From the NCBI GenBank assembly GCA_963693365.1, contig CAVNZM010000009.1, positions 9,920,001 through 9,984,000 of the forward strand: a DNA stretch of 64,000 bases, in the 5' to 3' direction. Within the stretch, counting starts at the first letter, position 1. Each line of letters starts with the position of its first letter. Shown here piece after piece: positions 1 through 29,515 of the stretch. The translations under genes were made by a program, and so were the position numbers. The notes under the pieces are model-generated. The model ran no database searches. It had not been told where the DNA came from and worked only from the letters and a program-made list of their open reading frames with translations. The stretch comes from Amoebidium appalachense. Lineage: Eukaryota > Ichthyosporea.

Positions 1-36
1 AAGCCTTGTCCTTAACCCCCCTCCCTTTCCTCCCCC

Positions 37-67
<31 letters not shown>

Positions 68-582
68 ACCGCCTGCGCTTAGAAAACCGATGACTATAGG
101 CCGTTTTCTCCCTCATACTGGTAAATCTGCCACTGGATCCCCCCCCCCCTCTCCCCCTCCCCAACACCAACACACACATATACGCGGGCAATCTTACTCC
201 CCCCCCCCCCCCCCCCCCCCTCCCCCACCCCTCGCCCCCCCTCTTTTTCGCTCATTTTGTTGAAAATGGCACCCAAAACTGCACGCTTTCCCACTAAGCA
301 TTTAACACACTTAAAGCACCTTAACCCCCGGGAACAAAAAAAAAAAAACTTGAAACCAACCTAACTCTTCCCTGTCTCCCTTTAACCCCACTTTTCTCAT
401 CCATGGCCAACAACCCCATCCCCCCCAACTCTCAAACCCCCCCCCCCCCCCCTCCCTCCCTTCCCCTCCCCCCCCCTCCCCCCTCCCCCCAGGTAACCAT
501 GCCCCTCCTCCTCTCTCTCTCTCCCCCCCCCCCCCCCCCCCCCCTCTCCTCCTCCCTCTCTTTCCTTCTGGTTGCCATACAG
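1..582. other. Low-complexity sequence upstream of first recognised M13 exon
   Basis: This stretch is poly-C blocks (about 33-52, 200-220, 438-450, 528-544) mixed with CA-rich sequence. It is probably intron of the M13 peptidase gene, because the first exon I recognise starts in phase 1 and the family N-terminus (cytosolic tail, membrane anchor and first cysteines) is not encoded in it. I see no convincing exon here; the missing N-terminal exons probably lie left of the window. Confidence 0.6.
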
Positions 583-12304
<11,722 letters not shown>

Positions 12305-13109
12305 GAATGTGGGAAAGGCTTTATTCTTTCCGTTTTTAATCCGGAAACTATATATATATCGTTCAACTTCTGCAATTGGGTGAAGAAAGTTATGCTTACA
12401 AATTGGCTTGAAATAGGCTGTGCTATGCTTACACAAACCGTTGACATGAAACTAAACACTCTGGTGTTGGTGGTAGGGCGGCAGCGATATACATATTGGT
12501 CGGAACAATGACTCACAAATCCGGAAGTGCACGACTATCCTTTTTTCTTGTGTGATCTAAAAGTGTTCGTCTACGAAAATACCTTAACAACTTGGCAACA
12601 TTTACTACTCACAGAATCATTTATATTTGTGGTTTGTTTCGTAGATTGTAATATACCATATAAACAGCGTACATCCCTATACCATATGATATTTGTTTTT
12701 GTGTATCACCCTTGCGCAGCAGTTTGAAATTTTTTGGCCCAATCCGTGGTTGGTTTGTGCTTTAGTGACGATGTCTCGTGTTTTTCTCGTACATTTTTGC
12801 CCGAAAGTTTCTGGATTGCTCAGCATATACGATACACTTTGTGTCTGAAGGAAAGCTAATGAATGTGGCGTGTGCTCCAGTGGCAGGTGTGCTCGTGTTC
12901 AAGAAATGGGCAGAGAACGGTGGGGAGGAGACGGGCGGGCGGGGAGGGCTGGGAGGGGAGGGGGAGAGATGGAGCGGGGCGCACTCGGCAGGGAGGGGGG
13001 GGGGGGGGGGGGGGGGATAGGCTCGGGAAGTTGGGATGTTATGGGATACGAGCCTTTTTTTGGGAGGGGGAAGAGTGAGGGGAAGGAGAGGCAGGCTAGG
13101 GGGGTCGGA

Positions 13110-13142
<33 letters not shown>

Positions 13143-13299
13143 CTCGAGCAGATCTGGGCACGTCAGGCTAATTTTACTCGGGAGTGCTCGGGAAAGAGGG
13201 AGTCTCGGAGAGATATGGGAATGGAAACGGGGGTGGTGGTGGTGGGGGGGGGGGGGGGGGGGGGGGGGGGGTTGAAGGGGGGGGGGGGGGGGGGGGGAA

Positions 13300-13330
<31 letters not shown>

Positions 13331-14247
13331 GCCTCAAAAACGGCCAGGAGAAAAGAGAGGTTAGGAAGAATGCTCTAGAGCATCTGCCCGGCTACACAGA
13401 GCCCCATGCAGCGGCCAAAGAAAAGAGTTGAGGTGGGAGACAGGGAGAAAGAGACAGCCGCTGGGGAGCCCCCCGGGGGGGGGGGGGGGAAGGGGGAGGG
13501 GATAATCCATAAAAGACGGGGGTTGGGGGGGGGGGGGGGGGGGGGGGGGACGAGGAATGGAGAGATAAAGTCGAAAGAAATGAGTGCCGGAGGGCCGCGG
13601 AGGGTCTCGGGAGACGGAGATAGACTGAGATCGAGAACGAGCTGGTCCCTTCCTTTTTTTTCTTTCTTTACCTTTTTTTCTCTCAATACCTTTTTGTTTC
13701 TTTTTTTTCCCTTCCTTCCTTCCTTTCTTTCCTTCTTTCTTCCTTCCCTCCCTCCTTTCTTCCTTTCTTTCTTTCTTTCTTTCCTTCCTTCTTTCTTTCT
13801 TTCTTTCGATCTTTTTATTTTTATATCATCGGCAGGGTTTTCTTCACTCTAATTATTGTACAATGTACATGCTACCCTGCGCAGCCCACGTGTGAAGTCC
13901 TATTACAAGAATGGTGGGCAAGGACACCTGGGGGGAGGAGGGGGGGGTGGGGGGGTGGGGGGGGGGGGGGGGGGGAGGGGGGGGGGGGCAAATAAATAGA
14001 GATGAGATTTTAAGTGGAAGGCACATCGGCAGATCAAAAGAAAGAAAAGGCTGAGCTGACTCGGAACTCATTTAATATTACGCATCAAAGGGAGTTAGAA
14101 AGAATGCAATGGGAAAGCGGATAAAGAATACCCCGAACGACCAGTCAATAGCCATGTTTAAGTTTTGTTAAGTGTAACATAAATCGGAGAGCCCTGTCTT
14201 TTTATTTGGTGGTGGTGGGGAGGGGGAGGGGAGGGGTTTGTTGGGGG

Positions 14248-14283
<36 letters not shown>

Positions 14284-14627
14284 GGGGGGGGGGGGGGGAT
14301 AGAGAGAATGTTCAACCGGCCCTTTCTTTCAGATGAATTCGAATTCATAGTGAAGGGGTTGGGTGGATGGAGGCAGGCATTGAATCTGCTATGTATGGTT
14401 TTCCAATATGGATATTTATTTTCCAGTTATGCATGATTTATGCTAACATAGTTGCATCCCAATTTGAAGCAAAACCCAGCCGGTGTACTATATTACAGTT
14501 ACAACAGTGCATATACCAGAAATACCACAAAGGCTGCCACACTTATGTACAAAACTATACTATGATAATCAGCCCATTTATAGTCGTAGTTACAAGTTCT
14601 TCCGTACAAGTGATTCAGAATATGATG
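12305..14627. other. Intergenic region between convergent M13 and Notum-family genes
   Basis: The M13 3' flank (12305 to about 12900) is ordinary mixed sequence with no clear AATAAA signal. From 12980 to 14300 poly-G blocks alternate with G-rich sequence (13089-13142, 13246-13330, 13537-13550, 14250-14298) and a pyrimidine run of CTTT/CTTCC units at 13655-13807. I see no coding segment with family similarity here. Confidence 0.6.
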
Positions 14628-16114
14628 TTATTCGGCCACCATTGTGTTCATATTTGCAGGACAACCAAGATTGCCATATACGGAAGCGGTGTCTGCGTCG
14701 CACACGCCACGTGTCACAGCGCTCGCAGAAGTCAGCGGAAACTGCCGCAGCCAATCAGAAAGAACCACTGTTTCATTGGTCGCCGTCACAATTGTCGTGT
14801 TGTAGAACAACTTAAAGCACGTGTAGCAATGCTGGTTGCTATCGACCAAATATGGTGTAGAGGTGTTTGGTGTATCCGTTGTCAGATCCGTGTGGTAGAG
14901 GTTAAGGGTAGAGAAGAAGAAAGTTTGCACACCAATAGGAAGCGTTGTTGGGGAGGTACTCTTTGCGCATGCGGGAATGGAATTGGCAGATACGTGTCGT
15001 AGAGGTTAAGGGTAGAGGAGTAGAAAGTTTGCACACCAATAGGAAGCGTTGTTGGGGAGGTACTCTTTGCGCATGCGGGAATGGAATTGAATCCTTCGAG
15101 AATGTTCGTGCTGCCAGTGGGCCCGAGAGAAAGCATATGAGCGTCGTAGAATAATCTCTGCACGTAGTCCGCTTTTGATTGGATAGATGCGTAATCTATG
15201 TTATTGTGCGTGGAGTGCAAATAATCAATATGCTCGCACCAAAACATATCGCCAGAGGCGAGGCGCGAACGAAATTCGGCGGGTGCAGAAGAGAGAAACG
15301 GAGCCTGCTCAATGTTGAAGCCAGAGATGAGTTTTGACTGTGTGGAGGGAAAATACCCGCATAACTGTCTGCTATAACGGCAGCTGAGATAGTTGGATTA
15401 TTCTCTCTGTATGTGTCGATAATGTAGCCTCCCCACATTTGTGCCGCCAGTGAACCAGTGGAGCATCCCATGACCACCAATCGGTCTGGGTTGGGCACAT
15501 TCCTATGCACCCACTCAAGCACAGAGAGTGTGTTTGAGATACCTGCCTGACGGATGGCCTGGTCTGCACCTCCATTCCCCTGGTTTTTGTACGTGCGTGT
15601 GACATTTCCCGAGTGCATGTCGCCTGAACAGTAGCTCACAGCTACAATGGTGTAGTTTGCATACGGATTTTTGGGATTTGTCTTGTCGAAAATACCGGAG
15701 GCGTTTGAGAGAACCGGTTGGGTCAAAGCCGTCACTTATTTGCCGTAGCACGCGCCAAGAGCATTCGTTGTGCTCGACCAGCAAGCTCCGCCTCCCTGAA
15801 AGTAAATGAGAAGATTCTCCGTTGGGCCGGGGTAAACCTGAAAGCGATAGGGTTCGCTCACGTTGATGCACTCCGTATCACCACCAGGGAAAAATAGGTA
15901 TGTTCTCGCCGGAAAGTGTATCGAGTGCACAGTTTGAAGGGTCGTTGCTATAGTAACAATGGGGGAGATAAGGTGTAGCGTCCATCTGGTTTAGTTGGCC
16001 AAGCAAGCTGGTGGTGGAAATGAACGGAATGGGAATGGCTGTCGCGGTTGTGGCCGGGAGGAGCGAGAGAATTCGAAGCCCCATTGCGGCCACGGCGAAA
16101 ACGAAAGACTGCAT
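14628..16114 (-). pseudogene. Notum/pectinacetylesterase-family carboxylesterase, frame-disrupted
   Basis: This family contains serine esterases (plant pectin acetylesterases, animal Notum). The ATG at 16114 starts a typical signal peptide (MQSFVFAVAAMGLRILSLLP). Family motifs follow: LLIYFQGGGACW (oxyanion loop), YCSGDMHSG, nucleophile GCSTGS, ADSYAG, and a C-terminal SNQHCYT histidine region. They are not in one frame. Breaks are: one extra T (five A on +, 15890-15894) before PGGDTEC; an in-frame TAA (15736-15738) after GACYGK; one missing G near 15356-15358 before YFPSTQSKL; and a 104-bp tandem duplication (14883-15090) that shifts frame before the last about 100 residues. No GT-AG intron removes these. 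It could be a decaying gene or an assembly with indel errors. A broken frame is seen; pseudogene status is inferred. Confidence 0.8.
14883..15090. repeat. 104-bp tandem duplication inside esterase coding region
   Basis: Copies at 14883-14986 and 14987-15090 differ at only about five positions. In the coding direction both copies encode SIPACAKSTSPTTLPIGVQT followed by TF(Y/F)(S/F)STLNLY. Because 104 is not a multiple of three, reading through both breaks the frame, and no GT and AG lie at matching places to splice one copy out exactly. Confidence 0.93.
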
Positions 16115-16296
16115 TTTTTATATGTACCAATATGAGTACTGAGCCAAGTATTACTAAATTGTGTTAAAGATTGGTGCGCACGCGCTTTGTGTAGAAAATG
16201 ACGAAGAAAAAGGCGCACAAACGATGCTTTGAGTAGTTGGGTAGCGGTGTTGTGGTCTGACGATTGCGCGTTTGAAAAGTGACCACCCGCTTGGGG

Positions 16297-16399
16297 TTTA
16301 TATACCCATGGTCCCAACGTTAGGTTACCAGTGATTGGTTGCTCAAGTTTCTATCACTTCTTTGATTGGTTTTCGTGCCTCCATTAAATCATTTATTGG
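16297..16399 (-). promoter_or_regulatory. TATA box and three CCAAT boxes upstream of the esterase gene
   Basis: On the minus strand a TATATAAA box lies at 16304-16297, about 185 bases before the ATG at 16114. Upstream of it, CCAAT pentamers (ATTGG on +) sit at 16334-16338, 16365-16369 and 16395-16399, evenly spaced by 30-31 bases. Another CCAAT on the opposite strand is at about 16438. The arrangement looks like a classical polymerase II promoter for the esterase gene. Factor binding is inferred. Confidence 0.6.
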
Positions 16400-16951
16400 C
16401 AAATACCTTTTACATTGTGGTGCTCCATCATATGGTCCAATCAATGGCTCAAATAGAAGTGTGTGTATCTCGGGGGCAATCACTTGCGGCGGAGTCAACA
16501 GGACGGCATGCACATGTGCAGGACGAGGCAGGACGGCGTGCACATGTGCATGCATATAGTGAGACGACTTGGCGCCGGGGGGGAGGGGGGGGGGGGGAGG
16601 GGGGGGGGGGGGGGGGGGGGAGGTTTAAGATAATGAGGCTGGCCATCAAAAACCTTAAGATAATAGACTCTGGACCATTTTTACCCGTTATCTTAAAAGT
16701 GAGTGACCCCTGTATAACGATAGGGATTCCATCTGCGATGCCACGGTGTCGAAGCTTAGCCTATAAATGTGTCTCAGCATGTGTCTAATTGTCTGTGTAT
16801 GTATGTGTGTGTGTGTGTGTGTGCGCGCGCGCGTGCGTGTTTGTGTGTGTGCACGCGTGTGTGTGTCTTGGCGTAGCCGTACGTCACGGGTGCACATGGT
16901 GGTGACGGCCGGGGCCCATTTGCGACATTTTTGTTTTGATGGGGGGGGGGG

Positions 16952-17151
<200 letters not shown>

Positions 17152-17211
17152 TACTACTGAAAAGCTAGGCTGTGTGTGTGTGTGTGTGGCAATCATTGTG
17201 CGTGTGTTTGC

Positions 17212-17274
<63 letters not shown>

Positions 17275-18301
17275 AAGGGTCGTCCCGGGAAAGGGGGCCC
17301 CGGGGACTGCACCACCCACTCTCGAGTGTCCGCGTCTTGCCACTGAGACGCGAATCTTTAAAATTCTCTAGAAATTCCTCTTTACCAATTGACAATGTAT
17401 CACATGGCCACGTGCGTCTGGAAAACTTTAATCATCCCATAATTCATGGTTGTGTCCTAGTTAGCTAAATTCGAGCCCGTGGGTTAGGCTTAGGCTGCAA
17501 TGTTAAACAAATTTAAACAACGTGCGAAGGTAAAAGGTACGCCAGCATGCATGGCCAAAAACATGACCAGAGGTGAGGGGGTGGCGGTAGCGACGTAGAA
17601 GGGGGGTGGGGGGGGGGAGGAGGCCTACTAGCTGGGCCTAGTGGGTGGGTGGGGTGGGTGGGGCGGGTTGGGGCTGCACCGGAGGGGGGAGGGGGAGGAG
17701 GGGGGAAGGGAGGGGGAGTTCCGGCGGGGGGGGGGGGAGGGGGGGAGGGGGGAGGGAGGGAAGGGGGAGGAAAGCGGGGTCACCCATGTCATTCAGCGAA
17801 TCAGCTCCGTTCTCACCAAATTTAAACCTTGGAATCTATATGTGACGTCATCTGAGTTTTGGCGCGAAAATTTGGAGATCGCGAAGATTCTTGCAGTTCG
17901 GCATTGCAGTCCTGCGCAACCAGGGAGGTAGGTCTATACGAAGGGGGTTTACACACTTTTTATTGCGTGGACATTGCCGGAGGCCCAGCCACATTCGACG
18001 GCCTACTGCGTTTTCCAGCACAGCCAATCAAATGCAGCCTGTGACATATGTACATGCTAGGCAACAATGAGCGCCATCGTAGTATCTGACACCCCTACAT
18101 ATTATGGGTAAGCAGATGCTAGCATCGGTAGCTCCGACAGAAAGTTAAGGCACCGGATCACAATATCATACTGTGCAGCATTAATAAGGTGATCTAGGAT
18201 AGTCATCTTAAAACGGATATATTGAGGAAGAGTTGAAGAAAAGAGAATATACGAAGGAAGCCCTAGGTATAGGGAGATCGGATGATACCTGGCTAAAAAA
18301 A

Positions 18302-18422
18302 CACCAAAGTCCATACACCGCAAGTCCCCGCGCACCTGAATCGTTCTCCCCTGATATTACGTCATCGGATCGTGTTTTGTCCAATCAGGTGCGCGGGGAC
18401 TTGCGGTGTATGGACTTTGGTG
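18302..18422. repeat. Perfect 38-bp inverted repeat with 45-bp loop
   Basis: The left arm 18302-18339 (core ccatacaccgcaagtccccg) is matched without mismatch by its reverse complement at 18385-18422. The 45-base loop contains ttacgtcatcgg and ccaat. Such a long perfect stem in otherwise low-similarity DNA suggests a small fold-back element, or a transcribed hairpin. Confidence 0.93.
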
Positions 18423-19117
18423 GAGGCCTGCGCAACTGCAATGCTCGAGTGTTGACCTGTTTAGTTCACCGCCTCACACGCAAGTGTATATTCATTTCCC
18501 CCACCCTCATCCCCTACTCTCTCTCCTTGTTATATACCAGAGGCTGCAGAATACAGCTTGCTGTTGCTTCCGAGTCCTCCTTCATCCCACCTGTTGACTC
18601 TGTAAGTAGGGCAACACGTGATCGTAGGCTTAACCTTAGAGCACATTTGTTTCTTGTCCCCCACCGACGCTGCACCGTTCTTCGGGATTTTACTTGTGTC
18701 TCGTTGAGCTGAAAGAGGTGGTACATTGAGCCGGCGGTTTAATCAACAAGATGAAGGTTGTCCCTTCCCCATCAGCACAGCGCGCAACATGGGCACACGC
18801 ACGCACACACGCAAGAACGTACTCACGCACGCACGGATGCACACACACGCACACACGCACACAAACTCGCACACGCACACACCCACCCACACGAACGCAC
18901 ATGCCTGTGCCTGCTTGACACACACACACACCGTGCGCCGCTGCACACACAAACAGAAAGACACACACACACCACACCCCAACACACACACACAGCACCC
19001 ACCGACCGAACCACACACGCGTACACACGTGCATTCACCCACAGAAGGCATGCAGGTAAGCATGTGCGCGCAAACACACGGATACATCCACCCAGAAAAC
19101 CCAGAAAAGCACACAAA

Positions 19118-19150
<33 letters not shown>

Positions 19151-19187
19151 GCACGCGCACACACTTACACACACAACACACACACAC

Positions 19188-19190
<3 letters not shown>

Positions 19191-19227
<37 letters not shown>

Positions 19228-19312
19228 AGGAGCGAGAGAGGGGAGAAAACAGAGCAAGAGAGGGGGGAGGGGGGAGGGAGTGAGGGAGAGAGGAAGGGAG
19301 GGAGGGAAGGGG

Positions 19313-19384
<72 letters not shown>
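19191..19384. repeat. (AG)n-rich purine tract
   Basis: Two AG runs (19191-19220 and 19315-19384) separated by G/A-rich sequence, preceded by a CA-rich region. No gene signals are seen in it. Confidence 0.9.
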
Positions 19385-19387
<3 letters not shown>

Positions 19388-20992
19388 AAGAGAGAGAGAG
19401 AGGAGGGAGAGAGAGAAAGAGTGAGGGAGGGAAGGAAGGGAGGGAGGGAGGGAGGGAGAGAGAGGGGGGGGGGTAGGGGGAGGGAGGGAGGGACAGGGGA
19501 GGGTAGGGGGAGAGAAAGAGGGAGTGATTGAGATTGAGGGGAAGGTGGGGGAGAGGGACGAAGGGAGGGGGGGGGGGGGGGGGGGGGAGCGGGGGCAGGA
19601 CGGAAGAGAGGGGAGGGAGGAAGAGTCGGCATCTTCTTTGAAATGCCCTTTGCCCTTTTGTTGTGACTTTCATCGATTCTAGCAACACAGTTTTCACTCT
19701 TAGCTATGTTCGCTCCCTTCCTCCCTTCCCCCCCCCCCCCCCCCCCCTCTCCCCACCCTTCCTCCTCTCCCTTTGTATGTCTGTCCTTCGTACAGTCGTT
19801 TTCCTGGCTCGTTTCGTTTGTCTCTATTGCTTCTTCTCGCTCACTACCCGCTTTATTTTCTCCTTCTCCCCATTCTTGGTACTGTTTACTGCCTATCAAC
19901 TAAGTTTCTTCCCCGCACCTAAACAATATGACCCCCCTGCTCCTCCCCTCTTATCCCCCCCCCCCCCCCCCCTTCCCCCCCCCCCCCCCCCCCCCGCCCG
20001 CCCTTCTCCCTTACTCGCTCCCTCAATCCCTCTCCCTCTATCCCCCCCGATTTTATGTTCCCTCCCACCCACCCATTCTTCCACCAACCAGCCCGCCATT
20101 TCTCCCTCCAATTCACTTCCCTACCCAACATCCCCCCCCCCCCCCCCCCCCCCCCTCCCCCCTCCTCCCTTCTACCCCTTTTCCTGCTCCTCCGTGTTAT
20201 CCGTCTAATACGTACACCATATTATGCAACACATTCCACCCCCTCCCCCCCCCCCCCCCCCCCCGCCCGCCCAACGGCACCCCGCCCCTTCTCCCTTATC
20301 ACTCGTTCCCTACCCCCTCTGCCCCCCCTCCTCCCCCTCCCCCCACCCACACAACCACACACCCACACACAACCTTCTCTTCCGCTGTCCATCTATCCCC
20401 CCCCCCCCCCCCCCCTCGCTCCCCTTTTCCCCCCTACTCCCCCCCCCCCCCCTCTCCCGATACCTCCTTGCCATAGCTTGAGGCTTGCTATCTTTGAAAG
20501 CTTTTTGCTGCTGCCATGTTCTTTCCGCAGATTTCTACCATCATCCCCCCGCCGCCCCCTCCCTCTTCCCCCCGCCCCCTCCCCCTCCCCCCCCCCCCCC
20601 CCCTCCCCCCCCCCCCTCCCCCTCCCCCCCCCCCCCCCCCCTCCCCCCCCTCCCCCCTCCCCCCCCCCCCCCCCCCGGCTTCCCCCCCGCCTCTCCCTCA
20701 CCCCCAAAACCTTCCGGGTGGTCATCGGGCTATGAGCTAACTGCTTCCCCCCTTTAGTTCCTAACCCACCCACCCAACTATCCACCTACCCATCCAATCA
20801 TGGGTGCCATATCACTCACTTACCACCCACCCACAGCTTCTGCTTCCACCCATTATATTGCTTCTGTCTCAAAATGGTTAAATGGTTTTGCAAACGTACA
20901 AGTTCTCTTTTCTGCTCCCTGAACCTGCAGACACAGGCACCTCTGTTTACACACGACACAAACGTACTGACAGGCGGAAATACCACACGAAT

Positions 20993-21122
<130 letters not shown>

Positions 21123-21185
21123 CACCACACACAACGCCACACATACACACACACAGACACACACACACACACACGCACGCACATA

Positions 21186-21226
<41 letters not shown>

Positions 21227-21480
21227 CCCCCCCCCCCCCCCCCGGCCACACACACACGCGCGCGCGTATTCTCCCTTCCCCGCCCCTCATACACACACAC
21301 ACACACACACACAGAGGGGTTCAGGGGGATGGCTCTCCACGCCCAGCCCCGGACTCATAGGGGGTGGGAGTGCGCCTATACCCGTTCTTCGTTCACCCAT
21401 CACCATAAATTTCATGCACCCGTCACGAGTTCCCCTCTATTTGGCCCATAACGGAGTCCCACCCACCAATGAAAATGCCG

Positions 21481-27707
<6,227 letters not shown>

Positions 27708-28097
27708 GTGGTCTGCAAACGGGCGGTAGATCAATCTTGCATTTGGACAGAGGGATTAATGGCCTTGTAGGCATTTTGCGAAGACATTTGTATGACTTCG
27801 GCATTATGTAATGTACGTCATTATGACGGTGTGCAATAAGCCGAGTCCGTATTTTTTGGCCCAAACATGGGGCGAAGTTCCTTTCCACACATACGGAAAT
27901 TGCCATAAAAGGGGTTTTGTATACAAGTAGGTCTGTGCGCCGGCTGTTGCCGGCGCCAAAACATAACGAAACAGTTATTGATGTTGGGTTGTGTGGTTGT
28001 TACCACTCCCCCCTCCCCCCGCCCTCCCCCCCCCCTGCCTGCCCCCCCCACCTCACACTTTCCCCCCCCTCCCCTCCCTGGCCCTTTGGCCTCACGC

Positions 28098-28144
<47 letters not shown>

Positions 28145-29416
28145 CCTGCAGTTGCCGGATCTGCCAAATGTTATGACCCTTTTCCCTTTCATTTAACCCC
28201 CCCCCTCCCCCCCCTCCCCCAATCCCCCTCCCCCCCCCCCCCCCTCCCCCCTCCTTCTTTCTGGCCCCCCTCCCACGGGGCACCCTGGGCAGTGGCGGCG
28301 GTAGCATCCCCCCTCCCCCCCCCCCCCCCCTCCCCCCCCCCCCGTCGAAATTGCAAAGTGAAGTAATGGGTATGAGCAAATTATGTGGGAAGTGATGGGA
28401 GTGGGGCCAGCCCAAATAAGTTAAATTCTTTTTTTTTGCCAGAAGGAGGCAGCCTGTATGGCCCCCCTCCCCCCAGCTACCCCCCCCCCCCCACCCCTTT
28501 TTTTAAATTATTTTGCCATCCCCCCCCCCCCCCCCCCCCCCTCCCCCTCCCCCTGCTGCCCCCTGTGTCCTTCATGTTAAGGACCTGAATATTTATGACA
28601 TGGTGCACGTGGTACCAAAAGCAGTGAATGGTGGTGTGTTGTGATTAATGTAATCAGGGGGGGTTGAAGATATTGCGAATGTAGGGAGAAACGACATTGA
28701 CGGTGTAGGCAATGGCATTTGCAGAAATGTGGTGGATTCAATGGAACTGTGCACTCATGGACTGACATTTGTTAGCAAATCTTTATTATAGCAAAGGAGT
28801 TATAAGAGTTATAGAATGGATAGTGGTGTGACTGAAAACCCAGTCACCGGGTTTGTTGCCGTGTTGATGCTGCTATGCCGGGCTGTCTCTCCCCCCAACT
28901 TGTGAAAGGGAGAGGAGATGAAGTGACGTGTCGCTTGGGCCTTTTTTTTTTCTTCGTACGGGTAGAAATAAAAGCATCTTGCTGCTACACGTAACTTGGC
29001 GTTGTAACTATAAAGTGCTATCCGTGGCACTATGTTGGTGAATCTGACGGGCATAACAATACTCCGGGTAGAAACACCGGCCACAAATAACCCAAAATAA
29101 AACTGTGGTGGCAACTAGACGACTTCTAGGTAATACCGCATCACGAACGAACTGCGGCGCTGTGCGTGGCGTATCGTGCCTCAAGCCCAAAATCCCCCTA
29201 AATCTATGCGCTTGGCGGAGTTCTGCATACATGATTTTGCGCGAATTGGTACGGTGCAGAAGGATTCCGGCAGGGCTGTAATTTTCGCCGTAACGATAGC
29301 CATACAACATACATGAAAACGCGCTAACGAATAACTTCGGGTAAAAACCTTCTAGAAATGATTATCAAAAAAACAAAAAGAGGGACATAAAAGAGGTGGA
29401 ATTTAGGTCCATTTTC
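27708..29416. other. Intergenic region between RS gene and intronless gene
   Basis: 27708-27990 and 28560-29416 are mixed, comparatively complex sequence; 28000-28560 is poly-C-rich (including 28099-28141). I find no family-matching exon. Open frames on the minus strand near 28809-29310 are short, without recognisable motifs, and overlap the presumed upstream region of the following gene. Confidence 0.6.
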
Positions 29417-29425
29417 TATAAAAAA
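29417..29425 (+). promoter_or_regulatory. TATA box of the intronless gene
   Basis: TATAAAAAA lies 99 bases before the chosen ATG at 29516, in a 5' flank free of long homopolymers. A transcription start about 30 bases downstream would give a short leader of roughly 70 bases. Confidence 0.6.
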
Positions 29426-29515
29426 GGGGACCTTCGTCTTCCTGCTGTCACCACATCCACATTTCAACACCCCGTTCACAGCTCGTTGATTCACGGACAG
29501 TGACACGTCGTGAAA

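Noticed and set aside
14367-15002. Plus-strand open frame of 211 codons
   Set aside because: It is antisense to the esterase-family C-terminal region, whose motifs are clearly on the minus strand.
18541-18602. Possible isolated exon (acceptor ttatataccag, donor GTAAGT)
   Set aside because: Splice signals are good, but the short peptide has no recognisable motif in any frame and no partner exon could be joined.
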